Source of the DNA: a virus
Virus record (IMG/VR): IMGVR_UViG_3300031722_000011
Location: 39,444 to 103,443 of that record
Reading direction: 5' to 3' (one strand)
DNA: 64,000 bases
Part shown: one piece after another, positions 33,013-40,927 of the stretch
Numbering within the stretch: position 1 is the first letter of the stretch
Layout: every line of letters starts with the position of its first letter
Notes under the pieces: generated by a model
Database searches by the model: none
The model's input: the letters and a program-made list of their open reading frames with translations, nothing else
What the model was told of the DNA's origin: nothing
Program-made: the position numbers and the translations under genes

Positions 33013-34515
33013 ATGTCAGATATAATTTTAGACCAATTAAATTTAAAGACGGGGGACATAGTAACACAAGCAGTTATAGATACTATTGATGAAAATACAA
33101 CTAAAACTCAAGATGCAATTAATTCAAATTCAGATAAACTTGGAGATTTAACTGGAAATGGATTAACAGAAACAGATTTAGCGACTGCAATTAAAAATGA
33201 CCGTTCACAATTGTCCAAAAATGTGCAACAAATAAGGACTACTCAAAATAATCCTACTAATTATAGTGGTGCGATAGTTACATTTATTGATGATGATGCA
33301 ACTTGGCTTTACCCCCAATGGTGGGATTCTATTTTATCCAATAAAAATATTAATATAACTTTAGCTACCATAACTAGTAAAGTTGGTACTGGTGGGTATA
33401 TGACTTTACAACAATTAAAAGATAGACAAGCACAAGGTAATGATATAGTTTCACATTCTGAAACACATTCTGACTTTGGAACATTAACTCCAACACAGGC
33501 TGATACAGAATGCAAAAACTCACAACAATGGCTAAAAGATAACAACTTTGATGGATATGATACTTTTGTATATCCTGGTGGTTTGTTATCAACCAATGTT
33601 GCACTTAAAAATGTAACAAGAAAATATTATACGCATGGTGTTGCTACATGGGATGCTGATAATATACATGTAAATACTATGCCAGTAGACAACTGGGCAT
33701 TAAAAAGAATATTTATTGCTACCAACACATTAGACCAATTAAAATTGGCAGTTGACAATGCTAATGCTAATAATCAATGGCTTATAGTATTATCACATTC
33801 AGCAGACTTTGTTCAAGCAGATTCAGACAAAATAAGCAGTTTTATAGATTATGTAAAAGGTAAAAATATACCTATATTAAAATTTAGCGAAGCTGTAAAA
33901 TACAAAGGAAATGCGGTAGCTTTAGGAGAATATACAGATTCTAGTAGTACATTTATAGGTATTAACGGTTCAATTAAATCACCAATTAAAGTGCCTATGT
34001 CAGTTAATAGCGCTACTGCTTCAAATTCAATGGATGCAGTTATTAGTACTTACCCAAAAGATGTATTTACAACAAAAGTTTTAGATGGTGATACTGATAC
34101 TTGCATTCACAATGGTGGTATCATGACTGTCTTTAGAAGTTCGGCACATGATTTATATACACGTGCTTTATTTTATCCATATCAATATAATAGGGTGTAT
34201 TCAAGACGTTGGGATTTTACTAATTTAGTATGGCTACCTTGGGAAAGGGTTGATAAAACAGATATAGCGTTAACAGTTGATGCAGGAAATATATTAAATC
34301 AACCTATAACTTACTTTGAAAAAAGAATGGTATATATGACACCTGTGTCTAATAGTATTAATGCACCTGATGGTTCAACAGGAGGAGTTTTAAATACATA
34401 TAGAATGGTAGACGATACTTATTCTTATCAAATTTATAAATTCTTTAATGCAAAAACTACTTATCATAGAAGATGGGCAACAAGTGCTTGGAGTGCTTGG
34501 GAATTAGTATCTTAA
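33013..34515 (+). CDS. tail fibre with polysaccharide deacetylase (CE4/NodB) domain
   Basis: The 500-residue protein has an N-terminal anchor (LNLKTGDIVTQAVIDTIDEN). Residues about 85-300 have the NodB-type motifs in order: TFIDDDATW (motif 1), SHSETHSD (the metal-binding H-S-x-x-H motif 2), YPGG (motif 3) and IVLSHS (motif 5). C-terminal Trp/Tyr-rich pyocin-knob-like repeats (YNRVYSRRWDFTNLVWLPWE; YSYQIYKFFNAKTTYHRRWA) lie at about 365-500. It could remove acetyl groups from capsule or wall polysaccharide to reach the receptor. Motif 1 has three Asp in a row instead of TFDDG. Confidence 0.75.
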   Translation: MSDIILDQLNLKTGDIVTQAVIDTIDENTTKTQDAINSNSDKLGDLTGNGLTETDLATAIKNDRSQLSKNVQQIRTTQNNPTNYSGAIVTFIDDDATWLYPQWWDSILSNKNINITLATITSKVGTGGYMTLQQLKDRQAQGNDIVSHSETHSDFGTLTPTQADTECKNSQQWLKDNNFDGYDTFVYPGGLLSTNVALKNVTRKYYTHGVATWDADNIHVNTMPVDNWALKRIFIATNTLDQLKLAVDNANANNQWLIVLSHSADFVQADSDKISSFIDYVKGKNIPILKFSEAVKYKGNAVALGEYTDSSSTFIGINGSIKSPIKVPMSVNSATASNSMDAVISTYPKDVFTTKVLDGDTDTCIHNGGIMTVFRSSAHDLYTRALFYPYQYNRVYSRRWDFTNLVWLPWERVDKTDIALTVDAGNILNQPITYFEKRMVYMTPVSNSINAPDGSTGGVLNTYRMVDDTYSYQIYKFFNAKTTYHRRWATSAWSAWELVS

Positions 34516-34516
34516 A

Positions 34517-34545
34517 TTGTAATATACCCCACTATTATGTATAAT
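34517..34545 (+). promoter_or_regulatory. promoter of the SGNH hydrolase gene
   Basis: TTGTAA, a 17-bp spacer and an extended -10 TGTATAAT (TATAAT 34540-34545) follow the stop of the deacetylase fibre by one base. Confidence 0.7.
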
Positions 34546-34569
34546 ATATAGGGTTAGGGGATGATTATA

Positions 34570-35274
34570 TTGAAAAAAAATAACAAAAACATATTAACAG
34601 TATCATTAGTTTTAAATTTAATAGGTATATTAATTCTAGGAGTCGTATCTTATAAATATATGAATCTTAGAAAAGAATATCATTCATTGGATGGAGTAAG
34701 GGCAAGTATAATAAATTCGGGTTCAAATGCATTGGACAAGCAAGAGCACGGGAAAATTGTTTTTTTAGGTGATAGTTTAACAGAATTTTGTCAATGGAAT
34801 GAATTACTCAAAAATAATGATGTAGTAAATAGAGGTGTTGGAGGAGATACTACAAAAAACGTTTTAATTAGACTTGATTCTATATTACAATCAAAGCCTA
34901 AAAAAATACTAATAATGATTGGTATAAATGATATTATGACAGGGGCGGATATAACTGTTATTTTAGATAATTATAACAAAATTATAAATTCCATCAAAGA
35001 AAAAACACCCGATACTAAAATTATAATACAAAACATATTACCTATTACTAACATAAGTAATCATGAATCGAAAAACATTTATATAAAGGAAATAAATCAA
35101 TCAATATCTAAAATAGCTAAAGATAATAATATTGAATATATAGATATTAATGAAAAACTTATAGCTAAAGATGGGCAACTCAATAAGGACTTTACAATTG
35201 ATGGAATACATTTAAATGCACAAGGTTACGATATTTGGAAACAAACAATTGAAAGATATGTTAATACACAATAG
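34570..35274 (+). CDS. membrane-anchored SGNH/GDSL hydrolase (accessory gene)
   Basis: I start at the TTG at 34570 (AGGGG, spacing about 10); an ATG at 34561 abuts the Shine-Dalgarno. The 234-residue protein has an N-terminal membrane helix at about 8-30. The SGNH blocks then appear in order: FLGDSLTEF (nucleophile Ser), GVGGDTT (Gly), IGINDI (Asn) and IDGIHLNAQGYDIW (Asp and His). Such enzymes add or remove acyl groups on surface glycans. Its own promoter and terminator between fibre and lysis genes suggest expression outside the late operon, for example surface modification by the prophage. Confidence 0.75.
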   Translation: MKKNNKNILTVSLVLNLIGILILGVVSYKYMNLRKEYHSLDGVRASIINSGSNALDKQEHGKIVFLGDSLTEFCQWNELLKNNDVVNRGVGGDTTKNVLIRLDSILQSKPKKILIMIGINDIMTGADITVILDNYNKIINSIKEKTPDTKIIIQNILPITNISNHESKNIYIKEINQSISKIAKDNNIEYIDINEKLIAKDGQLNKDFTIDGIHLNAQGYDIWKQTIERYVNTQ

Positions 35275-35330
35275 GAAAAAATGGTGTAGAAAACAATAAA
35301 ATTGGAATTAAAATTTAATAGGTATAGGTT

Positions 35331-35363
35331 AGAGATTTGGAGTATTTGCTAAATCTCTTTTTT
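35331..35363 (+). terminator. terminator of the SGNH hydrolase gene
   Basis: An 8-bp perfect stem AGAGATTT/AAATCTCT with a 12-nt loop runs into six Ts. The 300 bases from here to the endolysin hold only the repeat at 35459 and the hairpin at 35621. Confidence 0.75.
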
Positions 35364-35458
35364 ATGTCAGAAATAAAACATATAAGTAAGAACTCAATCA
35401 AATGGACTTTTTACTTGGAGTTAGTAGTTTTATTAAAATAACCATTTTAAAACAAAAT

Positions 35459-35506
35459 ATGATTTTAAGAATGGGGCTATGACTAGGTTTTAAAATTAGA
35501 ATAATC
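35459..35506 (+). repeat. intergenic repeat element, copy 1
   Basis: This about 48-nt non-coding segment reads ATGATTTTAAGAATGGGGCT and onward. It matches 37678-37725 (ATGGTTTTAAGAATAAGGCT and onward) at roughly four of five positions, including a shared CTAGGT. The copies flank the lysis cassette. Its nature is unknown. Confidence 0.5.
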
Positions 35507-35620
35507 TTTAAAAATCAATAATACTAAAGAGACAATAATTTTATTATGTAACATAACATAGTGAAATTTAATTAATTCGTAATTTATCTATAACTCAAAA
35601 TTAATAGAAACAGTAATTCT

Positions 35621-35653
35621 AAAGGTTTGGTTGAAACATATCAAGCCTTTTTA
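35621..35653 (+). terminator. terminator upstream of the endolysin
   Basis: A 9-bp stem AAAGGTTTG/CAAGCCTTT with one G-U pair is followed by TTTTTATAT. Confidence 0.65.
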
Positions 35654-35690
35654 TATGCAAAAATTAAAATATGAAGGGAAGTAATAAATA

Positions 35691-36716
35691 ATGGGTAATA
35701 TCAAAGGGATAGATATAAGTAATAATGATGGTGCAGTAGATTTTAGTAAAGTTTTAAATGATGAAATAGAATATATTTATGTTAAAGCTACTGAAGGTCA
35801 GTCATTTAAAGATTCTTATATGGATACTTTTTATAATGATGCTAAATCACATGGATTAAAATTAGGTGCTTATCATTTTTTAGTTGGCACAAGTTCTCCA
35901 GAAGCACAAGCAAAGAATTTCTATCAAAAAATTAAAGATTATGAATGGGACTTAGTACCTATGATGGATATAGAAACAAATTTTGATGGACTATCTGACT
36001 ATGTAATTAGATTTATTAATGCTTTTAAACAATTAAGTCCATTACAATTAGGTATATACTCTTATACAAGTTTTATAGAATATATTAGTGATATTCAAGA
36101 TACTATAAAAGATATGCCATTTTGGGAAGCTAATTATAATAATGACCCTTGGAGTTTAAATGAGACTTTCTTTACTAATAGAATAGGACATCAATATACT
36201 GAAACCGGTAGAATAAGTGGTGTAAATTGCAATTGTGATGTCAATGTATTTACTGAAGGAGTTCTATTGGATAATGATACTATCAAAGGAGAATGGATAG
36301 AAAAAGATTCTAATTGGTGGTATAAGCATAATGATGGTACTTATACATCTAATGGTTGGGAAAAGATTGAGGACAAATGGTATTATTTTAATGACTCAGG
36401 GTGGATGGTCTATGATTGGAAAAAGGACGGGAATAATTGGTATTACTTAGGTGATGCTAATGATGGTTCTGCTAAAATTGGCTGGTTACTAAAGGATAAT
36501 AAATGGTACTATTTCGACACAGACGGATCAATGCAAACAGGGTGGCAAAAAATAAATGATAACTGGTTTTATCTAGACAAATCGGGAGTTATGGCGACTG
36601 GTTGGGTTAATGTAGATAACAAAGATTATTGTTTATATTCTACTGGTCAAATGGTTCATGATTGTGATTATATCGGATATCATTTTGCACGTGATGGAGT
36701 AGCTACCAAATTATAA
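35691..36716 (+). CDS. endolysin: GH25 muramidase with CW-type wall-binding repeats
   Basis: The 341-residue protein has a GH25 lysozyme domain at about 1-195: GIDISNNDGAVDF at the start, YVKATEGQSFKD, the strand AYHF and the acidic MMDIETN, which holds the expected catalytic Asp/Glu. Residues about 200-341 carry about six choline-binding-type repeats (W.KIEDKWYYFNDSGWMVYDW; GWLLKDNKWYYFDTDGSMQTG). There is no signal peptide, so release needs a holin. It is followed by a zinc-ribbon protein and a holin gene. Confidence 0.9.
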   Translation: MGNIKGIDISNNDGAVDFSKVLNDEIEYIYVKATEGQSFKDSYMDTFYNDAKSHGLKLGAYHFLVGTSSPEAQAKNFYQKIKDYEWDLVPMMDIETNFDGLSDYVIRFINAFKQLSPLQLGIYSYTSFIEYISDIQDTIKDMPFWEANYNNDPWSLNETFFTNRIGHQYTETGRISGVNCNCDVNVFTEGVLLDNDTIKGEWIEKDSNWWYKHNDGTYTSNGWEKIEDKWYYFNDSGWMVYDWKKDGNNWYYLGDANDGSAKIGWLLKDNKWYYFDTDGSMQTGWQKINDNWFYLDKSGVMATGWVNVDNKDYCLYSTGQMVHDCDYIGYHFARDGVATKL

Positions 36717-36740
36717 ATAAAAACAAAGGAGAGTGATAAA

Positions 36741-36929
36741 ATGTCAAATACCAAAGATTATTATTGCAAGGATAAAGAATGTGGTCACAAACTAATTAAA
36801 TATAGAGATGTTTATATTTGTATGGAATGTAAAAGTGCATATCAATTAATAGACAATTCAGAGAAATTAATTATAGGTGATATTGTTATCACTCTAGGGA
36901 AATTAGAATTATTAGTAAAAATAAATTAA
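36741..36929 (+). CDS. small zinc-ribbon protein
   Basis: The 62-residue protein has four cysteines arranged as CKDKEC...CMEC (about residues 9, 14, 28, 31), a plausible zinc ribbon. It lies between endolysin and holin with a strong AAAGGAGAGTG ribosome binding site. The function is unknown; a regulatory or structural role in the lysis cassette is possible. Confidence 0.55.
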   Translation: MSNTKDYYCKDKECGHKLIKYRDVYICMECKSAYQLIDNSEKLIIGDIVITLGKLELLVKIN

Positions 36930-36953
36930 ATAAAATGAAAGAAGGAATATAAA

Positions 36954-37631
36954 ATGGATATTAATCAAATCTCAGGTATTGCAATGCCAATTATTTTAGG
37001 AGGAGCAGTATATCTAGTAAAAAAACTTATAGTTCCAATTGGAGATGTAGTTATTGATTATTTAGTAGAAAAGAAAACTACTTTAGGAATTACTAAGCAA
37101 TTAGCACAACATCAAGATGAACTATTAACTGCTAAATCTGTATGGGGAATAGTTGAAGAAAAATATAGAATTACTGAAAAAGTAGAAGACTTATTAGTTT
37201 CCAAGTCACAAATATTTGATGAATTATTATTGAAAAAAATACCTTATTTAACTCAAGAAAATCTTGATGATTTAAGGCAATCAATAGCTGGAGAATTTAA
37301 TAAAGGAAAACAAGCAGTAATTACAGATGATACATTAAAAGCTTCTCAAATTGAATTGACTAATACTAATGCTTCACTTACTGATACAAATTCTACTTTA
37401 CAAGCTACTAATGAACAATTACAAGCAGAAAAAGATATATTGCAATCAAAGTTAGATTCGATTACTAGTGCTTTGAACCCAATAATAACTCCTGTTGCAG
37501 ATACTACTATTCAACCAGTAGTAGATAATATTATTCCAGCAACTCAAGAAATTGTACAACCTGTAGTTACAAATGATGTAGTAGATAATAGTGCTTTAGG
37601 AACTGTTGTTGGAACTATTATACAACAATAA
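36954..37631 (+). CDS. holin, LL-H-like
   Basis: The 225-residue protein has an N-terminal hydrophobic helix at about 7-30 (ISGIAMPIILGGAVYLVKKLIV). An amphipathic helical region like that of phage LL-H holins follows (AKSVWGIVEEKYRITEKVEDLL...LTQENLDDLRQSIAGEFNKGK). An Asn/Thr-rich, then Pro/Val-rich C-terminal tail is unusually long. Placement right after the endolysin supports the call. Confidence 0.65.
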   Translation: MDINQISGIAMPIILGGAVYLVKKLIVPIGDVVIDYLVEKKTTLGITKQLAQHQDELLTAKSVWGIVEEKYRITEKVEDLLVSKSQIFDELLLKKIPYLTQENLDDLRQSIAGEFNKGKQAVITDDTLKASQIELTNTNASLTDTNSTLQATNEQLQAEKDILQSKLDSITSALNPIITPVADTTIQPVVDNIIPATQEIVQPVVTNDVVDNSALGTVVGTIIQQ

Positions 37632-37677
37632 TAAAATATATAAAATACCACATAGAATTAAGATTTTACCGTAAGTT

Positions 37678-37725
37678 ATGGTTTTAAGAATAAGGCTATA
37701 GGCTAGGTGTAGAATTTGAATAATT
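37678..37725 (+). repeat. intergenic repeat element, copy 2
   Basis: This is the second copy of the element at 35459-35506, immediately upstream of a terminator hairpin. The spacer from 37632 to 37831 has no gene. Confidence 0.5.
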
Positions 37726-37757
37726 AGACTAGGGATTAATTTCTCTGGTCTTTTTTG
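37726..37757 (+). terminator. terminator of the lysis cassette
   Basis: The stem AGACTAGGGA/TCTCTGGTCT contains G-U pairs, has a 6-nt loop and is followed by six Ts. Confidence 0.65.
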
Positions 37758-37831
37758 TTATGTAGAGATTTATTTTCATAAAGCTTATCAGATATTGGTG
37801 GGTTTTAAAAAATAAAATATAAACAATAATA

Positions 37832-37860
37832 TTGACAATGATACCCTAATAAGGTATTAT
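37832..37860 (+). promoter_or_regulatory. promoter of the 37.87-kb structured leader and GIY-YIG gene
   Basis: TTGACA (37832-37837), a 17-bp spacer and TATTAT (37855-37860). The spacer holds ATACC-N7-GGTAT, an inverted arrangement of the half-site seen at 10521-10541. Confidence 0.7.
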
Positions 37861-37866
37861 TATATT

Positions 37867-37933
37867 AGAAACTAGATAAGGAAGTCATGAGCCTTATTGA
37901 AAAGGAGATTTTGTTAACCGTCTCCGAGTTTCT
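37867..37933 (+). ncRNA. structured RNA leader with three-way junction
   Basis: Starting a few bases after the promoter, AGAAACT (37867-37873) pairs with AGTTTCT (37927-37933). This encloses ATAAGG/CCTTAT (37876-37881, 37892-37897) and GGAGA/TCTCC (37904-37908, 37921-37925). The loop of the last hairpin contains TTTGTTAACC (37910-37919), complementary to GGTTAACAAA at 37947-37956. Its GTTAACC core is also complementary to GGTTAAC at 37973-37979, which overlaps the ribosome binding site of the next gene. A TTTTTAT tract follows the closing stem, so termination and translation could both be controlled. Confidence 0.55.
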
Positions 37934-37983
37934 ATTTTTATACAATGGTTAACAAATAAATTTAAAAAGTGAGGTTAACGAAA

Positions 37984-38742
37984 ATGAACATTAACAAATT
38001 AGAAACAGGAATGGTACTAAAAAGTTATAGAGAGTTATGTAAGGTTTTGGATTGGGAAATTGCAAGTGGCAACGCAAAAAAGAAACAACTAAGAATACTT
38101 AGAGAATTGTGTAAATATGAAAAGCGAGGGAATACTTTCATTATAAAAGAAATATATGATGTTAAGAATGTATGTTTGGATATGAGAGGAAAAGCCATTG
38201 GAATAGATAGTAATAGTTGGAAAGAATATGAGCAACTTAAAATTTCTTATGAGGAAAGAGATAATATAGGAATTTACTATATTATAAAAGACAAGGATGT
38301 TTATATTGGTTCTACTACATGGGGATTCAGAAATAGATTTTTACAACATTATCATGGATATGACGAATTAATGAAACATACCTATGAACTATTACAAGAT
38401 AGTGGTGAATTTTATATACTTCATGATATGACAGGTATAGAAGATGAAGTATTGATAAGGCAAGTGGAAGATAAATATATACAATATTTTAAAAATAATA
38501 CTGATTATAATGTTATTAATAAAAAAGAAAATGCCTACAGTTTAACAGAAAAGAAGATAAAAAATAAAAAGATAAAATACAGAATACTTAAACTAAAAAT
38601 TAAAGAAGATAAATATGAACAAGCTATGCAGTTATTAATTAACAATGGATTATTAGATTTAGAAGAAGAAAATACTCCTACTAATAATTATATTTTAAAT
38701 GGTATGCTTGGAAATTTTGATATAAACAATATACCATTTTAG
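37984..38742 (+). CDS. GIY-YIG endonuclease with shared N-terminal domain
   Basis: I start at the ATG at 37984 (GTGAGG, spacing 9); this aligns with the paralogue at 38828. The product has 252 residues. Residues about 1-62 (MNINKLETGMVLKSYRELCK...GNTFIIKEIYD) are shared with the next gene. Residues about 92-170 carry the GIY-YIG core (NIGIYYIIKDKDVYIGSTTWGFRNRF) with an Asp/Glu-rich end. The Lys-rich tail is about 190-252. It is probably a selfish or regulatory nuclease, expressed from its own promoter through the structured leader. Confidence 0.7.
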   Translation: MNINKLETGMVLKSYRELCKVLDWEIASGNAKKKQLRILRELCKYEKRGNTFIIKEIYDVKNVCLDMRGKAIGIDSNSWKEYEQLKISYEERDNIGIYYIIKDKDVYIGSTTWGFRNRFLQHYHGYDELMKHTYELLQDSGEFYILHDMTGIEDEVLIRQVEDKYIQYFKNNTDYNVINKKENAYSLTEKKIKNKKIKYRILKLKIKEDKYEQAMQLLINNGLLDLEEENTPTNNYILNGMLGNFDINNIPF

Positions 38743-38762
38743 AAAATTAAATAAGCAAGATT

Positions 38763-38795
38763 AAGAGATTAGATTTAATTCTAGTCTCTTTTTTG
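38763..38795 (+). terminator. terminator after the GIY-YIG gene
   Basis: The 11-bp stem AAGAGATTAGA/TCTAGTCTCTT with one G-U pair has a 6-nt loop and six following Ts. Confidence 0.75.
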
Positions 38796-38827
38796 ATGTG
38801 GAAAATTATTAGAAGGAGATGTTAATA

Positions 38828-39928
38828 ATGAATATAGATAAATTAATAGAAGGTTTAGTGGTTAAAAATTATAAACAAATGTGTGAGTTACTTAGCCAAA
38901 CTGTAAAAGGTGGAGATAGTAAAAAGGCACAATTAAAAGAATGGTCTACATATTTCAACTATGAAAAGGATGGAAATAAATTTGTAATTAAAGAAATTTA
39001 TGACGCACAACTAGAAAAAGAAGATGGTAGAAAAATATTAAGCATAGATGACAAAAGATATAATAGTGTATATGGAGATGATATCCAACAATTATTATTG
39101 CTTTTAATTGCTTCTTCTTCTGAAGATGATGAAATAATATTACCAGCCACAGTATTATTGAATAAATTATCTATGATTAATAAAAATTACTCTTTGGCTA
39201 GAAAGAATCAAGATAAGTTATCTGAAATATTGGAAATAGATGAAAAATACATAAATGAATTCTATGGAACAACACATAGTAATTTAAAAGCTAGTTTAGA
39301 ATCTTCTATGAATTCATTAAGAAGACGAGCATTAATTACTTGGACTACTGTTAGAATGGTATGTAAGAAAGTATTAGTAACAAATTATAATGAACTTGAT
39401 GAAATAGTTATTGATGATATGGATAAAATTTCTTATTCAATAAAAGAAGAATATAGTATTGCAGATAAAGAACAAGATCTTATAATTCTTGAAGCTGAAA
39501 GATTGACATTAAAAGACATGGAATATGAAAGTATAGGACAAGTTATAAGAGATGGTAAAATTAAAGATTTTTATACTTCTGTTTATAAAATGATACAATC
39601 TAAAGCAAATATAAAATATTATTTCAATGCCTATCAAATTAAGTTTAATAAAGATTTAATCATTGATGCTTTAGAAATGTATGGTGAAGACTTAAATCAT
39701 ATAAAAATTCAATTGAATAATAAAGTGAAAGAAAAGTTATTTGATAATGCTATTAACAGACAAGAAAAAGTAGAAAATGAAATAAAAGATATAATAGGAG
39801 TTCCTAAATTAAAGAAAAATCAAAAGTTGAGAATTGAAAAAGATTATTTAGATAATATTCAATTATTGATTAATACTGTTATACATATGACTTCTAAAGA
39901 TATAAGAAACAAATTAAAAGTTGACTAA
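38828..39928 (+). CDS. paralogue sharing the N-terminal domain, no nuclease motif
   Basis: The start ATG at 38828 (AAGGAG, spacing 9) gives MNIDKLIEGLVVKNYKQMCEL, aligned with MNINKLETGMVLKSYRELCK upstream. The protein has 366 residues. The shared domain (about 1-65) ends GNKFVIKEIYD. The remaining about 300 residues are helical and charged, without GIY-YIG signatures. The shared domain may bind DNA or RNA. The gene's last codons contribute one arm of the alternative hairpins at 39916. Confidence 0.55.
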   Translation: MNIDKLIEGLVVKNYKQMCELLSQTVKGGDSKKAQLKEWSTYFNYEKDGNKFVIKEIYDAQLEKEDGRKILSIDDKRYNSVYGDDIQQLLLLLIASSSEDDEIILPATVLLNKLSMINKNYSLARKNQDKLSEILEIDEKYINEFYGTTHSNLKASLESSMNSLRRRALITWTTVRMVCKKVLVTNYNELDEIVIDDMDKISYSIKEEYSIADKEQDLIILEAERLTLKDMEYESIGQVIRDGKIKDFYTSVYKMIQSKANIKYYFNAYQIKFNKDLIIDALEMYGEDLNHIKIQLNNKVKEKLFDNAINRQEKVENEIKDIIGVPKLKKNQKLRIEKDYLDNIQLLINTVIHMTSKDIRNKLKVD

Positions 39929-40042
39929 CTATCACCCACTATAATAGACAAGGACGATTTTGAATATACGTCCCGTATATAATATATAGTTAGTGATTTA
40001 TAGTCAACTTTTGATAAATTATATTAAACTAATCAAAAGTTG
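39916..40042 (+). repeat. mutually exclusive hairpins at the 3' end of the paralogue gene
   Basis: AAAAGTTGACTA (39916-39927, including the stop codon) is complementary to TAGTCAACTTTT (40001-40012). The overlapping segment CAACTTTTGAT (40005-40015) is also complementary to ATCAAAAGTTG (40032-40042). CTAACTAT/ATAGTTAG (39925-39932, 39986-39993) and GGACG/CGTCC nest inside. Only one of the two long stems can form at a time. No T tract follows either. Confidence 0.6.
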
Positions 40043-40080
40043 TACATAATTAATAACCTCAATAGAAAAACAAATTAAAG

Positions 40081-40238
40081 TATCATTTGGATTGTGAGGA
40101 ACGAACAAGACAAGCCTTTGGTTCTTGTGGCTACAAGAATATATATTAACAATCAACAATCAATAGAAGGCTTAGACCAGCCCGAACGTTCCGTTCTCCT
40201 CGGTCTTGTCTGCCAAACGAGTTGGCATCCAAATGATA
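40081..40238 (+). ncRNA. novel structured RNA candidate upstream of a GIY-YIG gene
   Basis: This 158-nt element has about 42% G+C, far above its surroundings. The helices are: closing stem TATCATTTGGAT/ATCCAAATGATA (40081-40092, 40227-40238); ACAAGAC/GTCTTGT (40105-40111, 40203-40209); AAGCCTT/AAGGCTT (40112-40118, 40167-40173); hairpin TTCTTGT/ACAAGAA (40122-40139); hairpin TGCCAA/TTGGCA (40211-40227). GGAACG (40098-40103) could form a pseudoknot with CGTTCC (40187-40192). I could not match it to a known class, and no group I intron core was seen. Confidence 0.6.
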
Positions 40239-40278
40239 TTTGTCAACTATTTAAAATAAATTATTAAGGAGATTAAAT

Positions 40279-40602
40279 ATGAAAGTTGATAATAAAATGG
40301 GTGTATATATTCTAATAGACAAACAAAGAAGTGATGAAGAAAATATAGTTTATAAAATTGGATTCAGTTCAAAAGTTAGAAATAGAATAAATCAAATTAA
40401 AAAGACGTATTCATTTTTGGGACAAGATAATGAACTTGAGGTATTTACTATTATATATTGTAATCAAGCAAAAAAGTTAGAAGGTCACTTACATACTATG
40501 TTAAAATTTGCAAAGCTGATAGATAAACATGAGTGGTTTAAAAGTAGCTATGAAACATTAAACAATAGGCTTTTTAAAATTTCATTAGCAGATTATAAAT
40601 AA
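40279..40602 (+). CDS. small GIY-YIG protein (T5orf172/MUG113-like)
   Basis: The 107-residue protein carries MGVYILIDKQ...VYKIGFSSKVRNRINQIKKTY and a distal Glu in KKLEGHLHTMLKFAKLIDKHEWFK, the layout of T5orf172/MUG113-type GIY-YIG domains. It has a ribosome binding site (AAGGAG) 41 nt after the structured RNA at 40081-40238. The catalytic roles are inferred from the family pattern. Confidence 0.7.
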   Translation: MKVDNKMGVYILIDKQRSDEENIVYKIGFSSKVRNRINQIKKTYSFLGQDNELEVFTIIYCNQAKKLEGHLHTMLKFAKLIDKHEWFKSSYETLNNRLFKISLADYK

Positions 40603-40614
40603 AATATATCATGT

Positions 40615-40649
40615 GATAGAGATTAGAAAATAAAATTCTAGTCTCTATC
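40615..40649 (+). terminator. long hairpin terminator
   Basis: A 14-bp stem GATAGAGATTAGAA/TTCTAGTCTCTATC with one G-U pair. The tail is only moderately T-rich. Confidence 0.6.
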
Positions 40650-40674
40650 TATCAATATTCACGTAAAACATTTG

Positions 40675-40697
40675 TTTTATTTTATTTTATTTTATTT
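40675..40697. repeat. TTTTA pentanucleotide tandem repeat
   Basis: There are about 4.6 copies of TTTTA. The rest of the gap 40650-40927 holds no gene. It contains A+T-rich sequence and, just before the next gene, AAAAGGAGGA as ribosome binding site. Confidence 0.7.
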
Positions 40698-40927
40698 GAA
40701 ATTATAAACTCTGTAAGCAAGTGATAGCCTTATTGTTAAATGTGAATTATTTTTATAAAGTCTATTTAAAAAAATAATTAGTAGACTTTTAAAGATAATT
40801 TTTGCAAAGATTATACAAATGAGCACAAAATACAAAATGATAACAATTAATATAAATTGAATTACAACAGAAAAAATTATGGAAAAGGGTGATAAATTAA
40901 AAAATAAAATAAAAGGAGGAATAAATA

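Noticed and set aside
40081-40238. Group I intron or intron remnant
   Set aside because: GIY-YIG genes often ride in group I introns, but I find no P7/S-region signature, and the flanking genes are complete, not split exons.
40650-40927. Long minus-strand frame opposite 40.7-40.9 kb
   Set aside because: The product is a low-complexity Ile/Phe/Leu string from A+T-rich DNA with no ribosome binding site.
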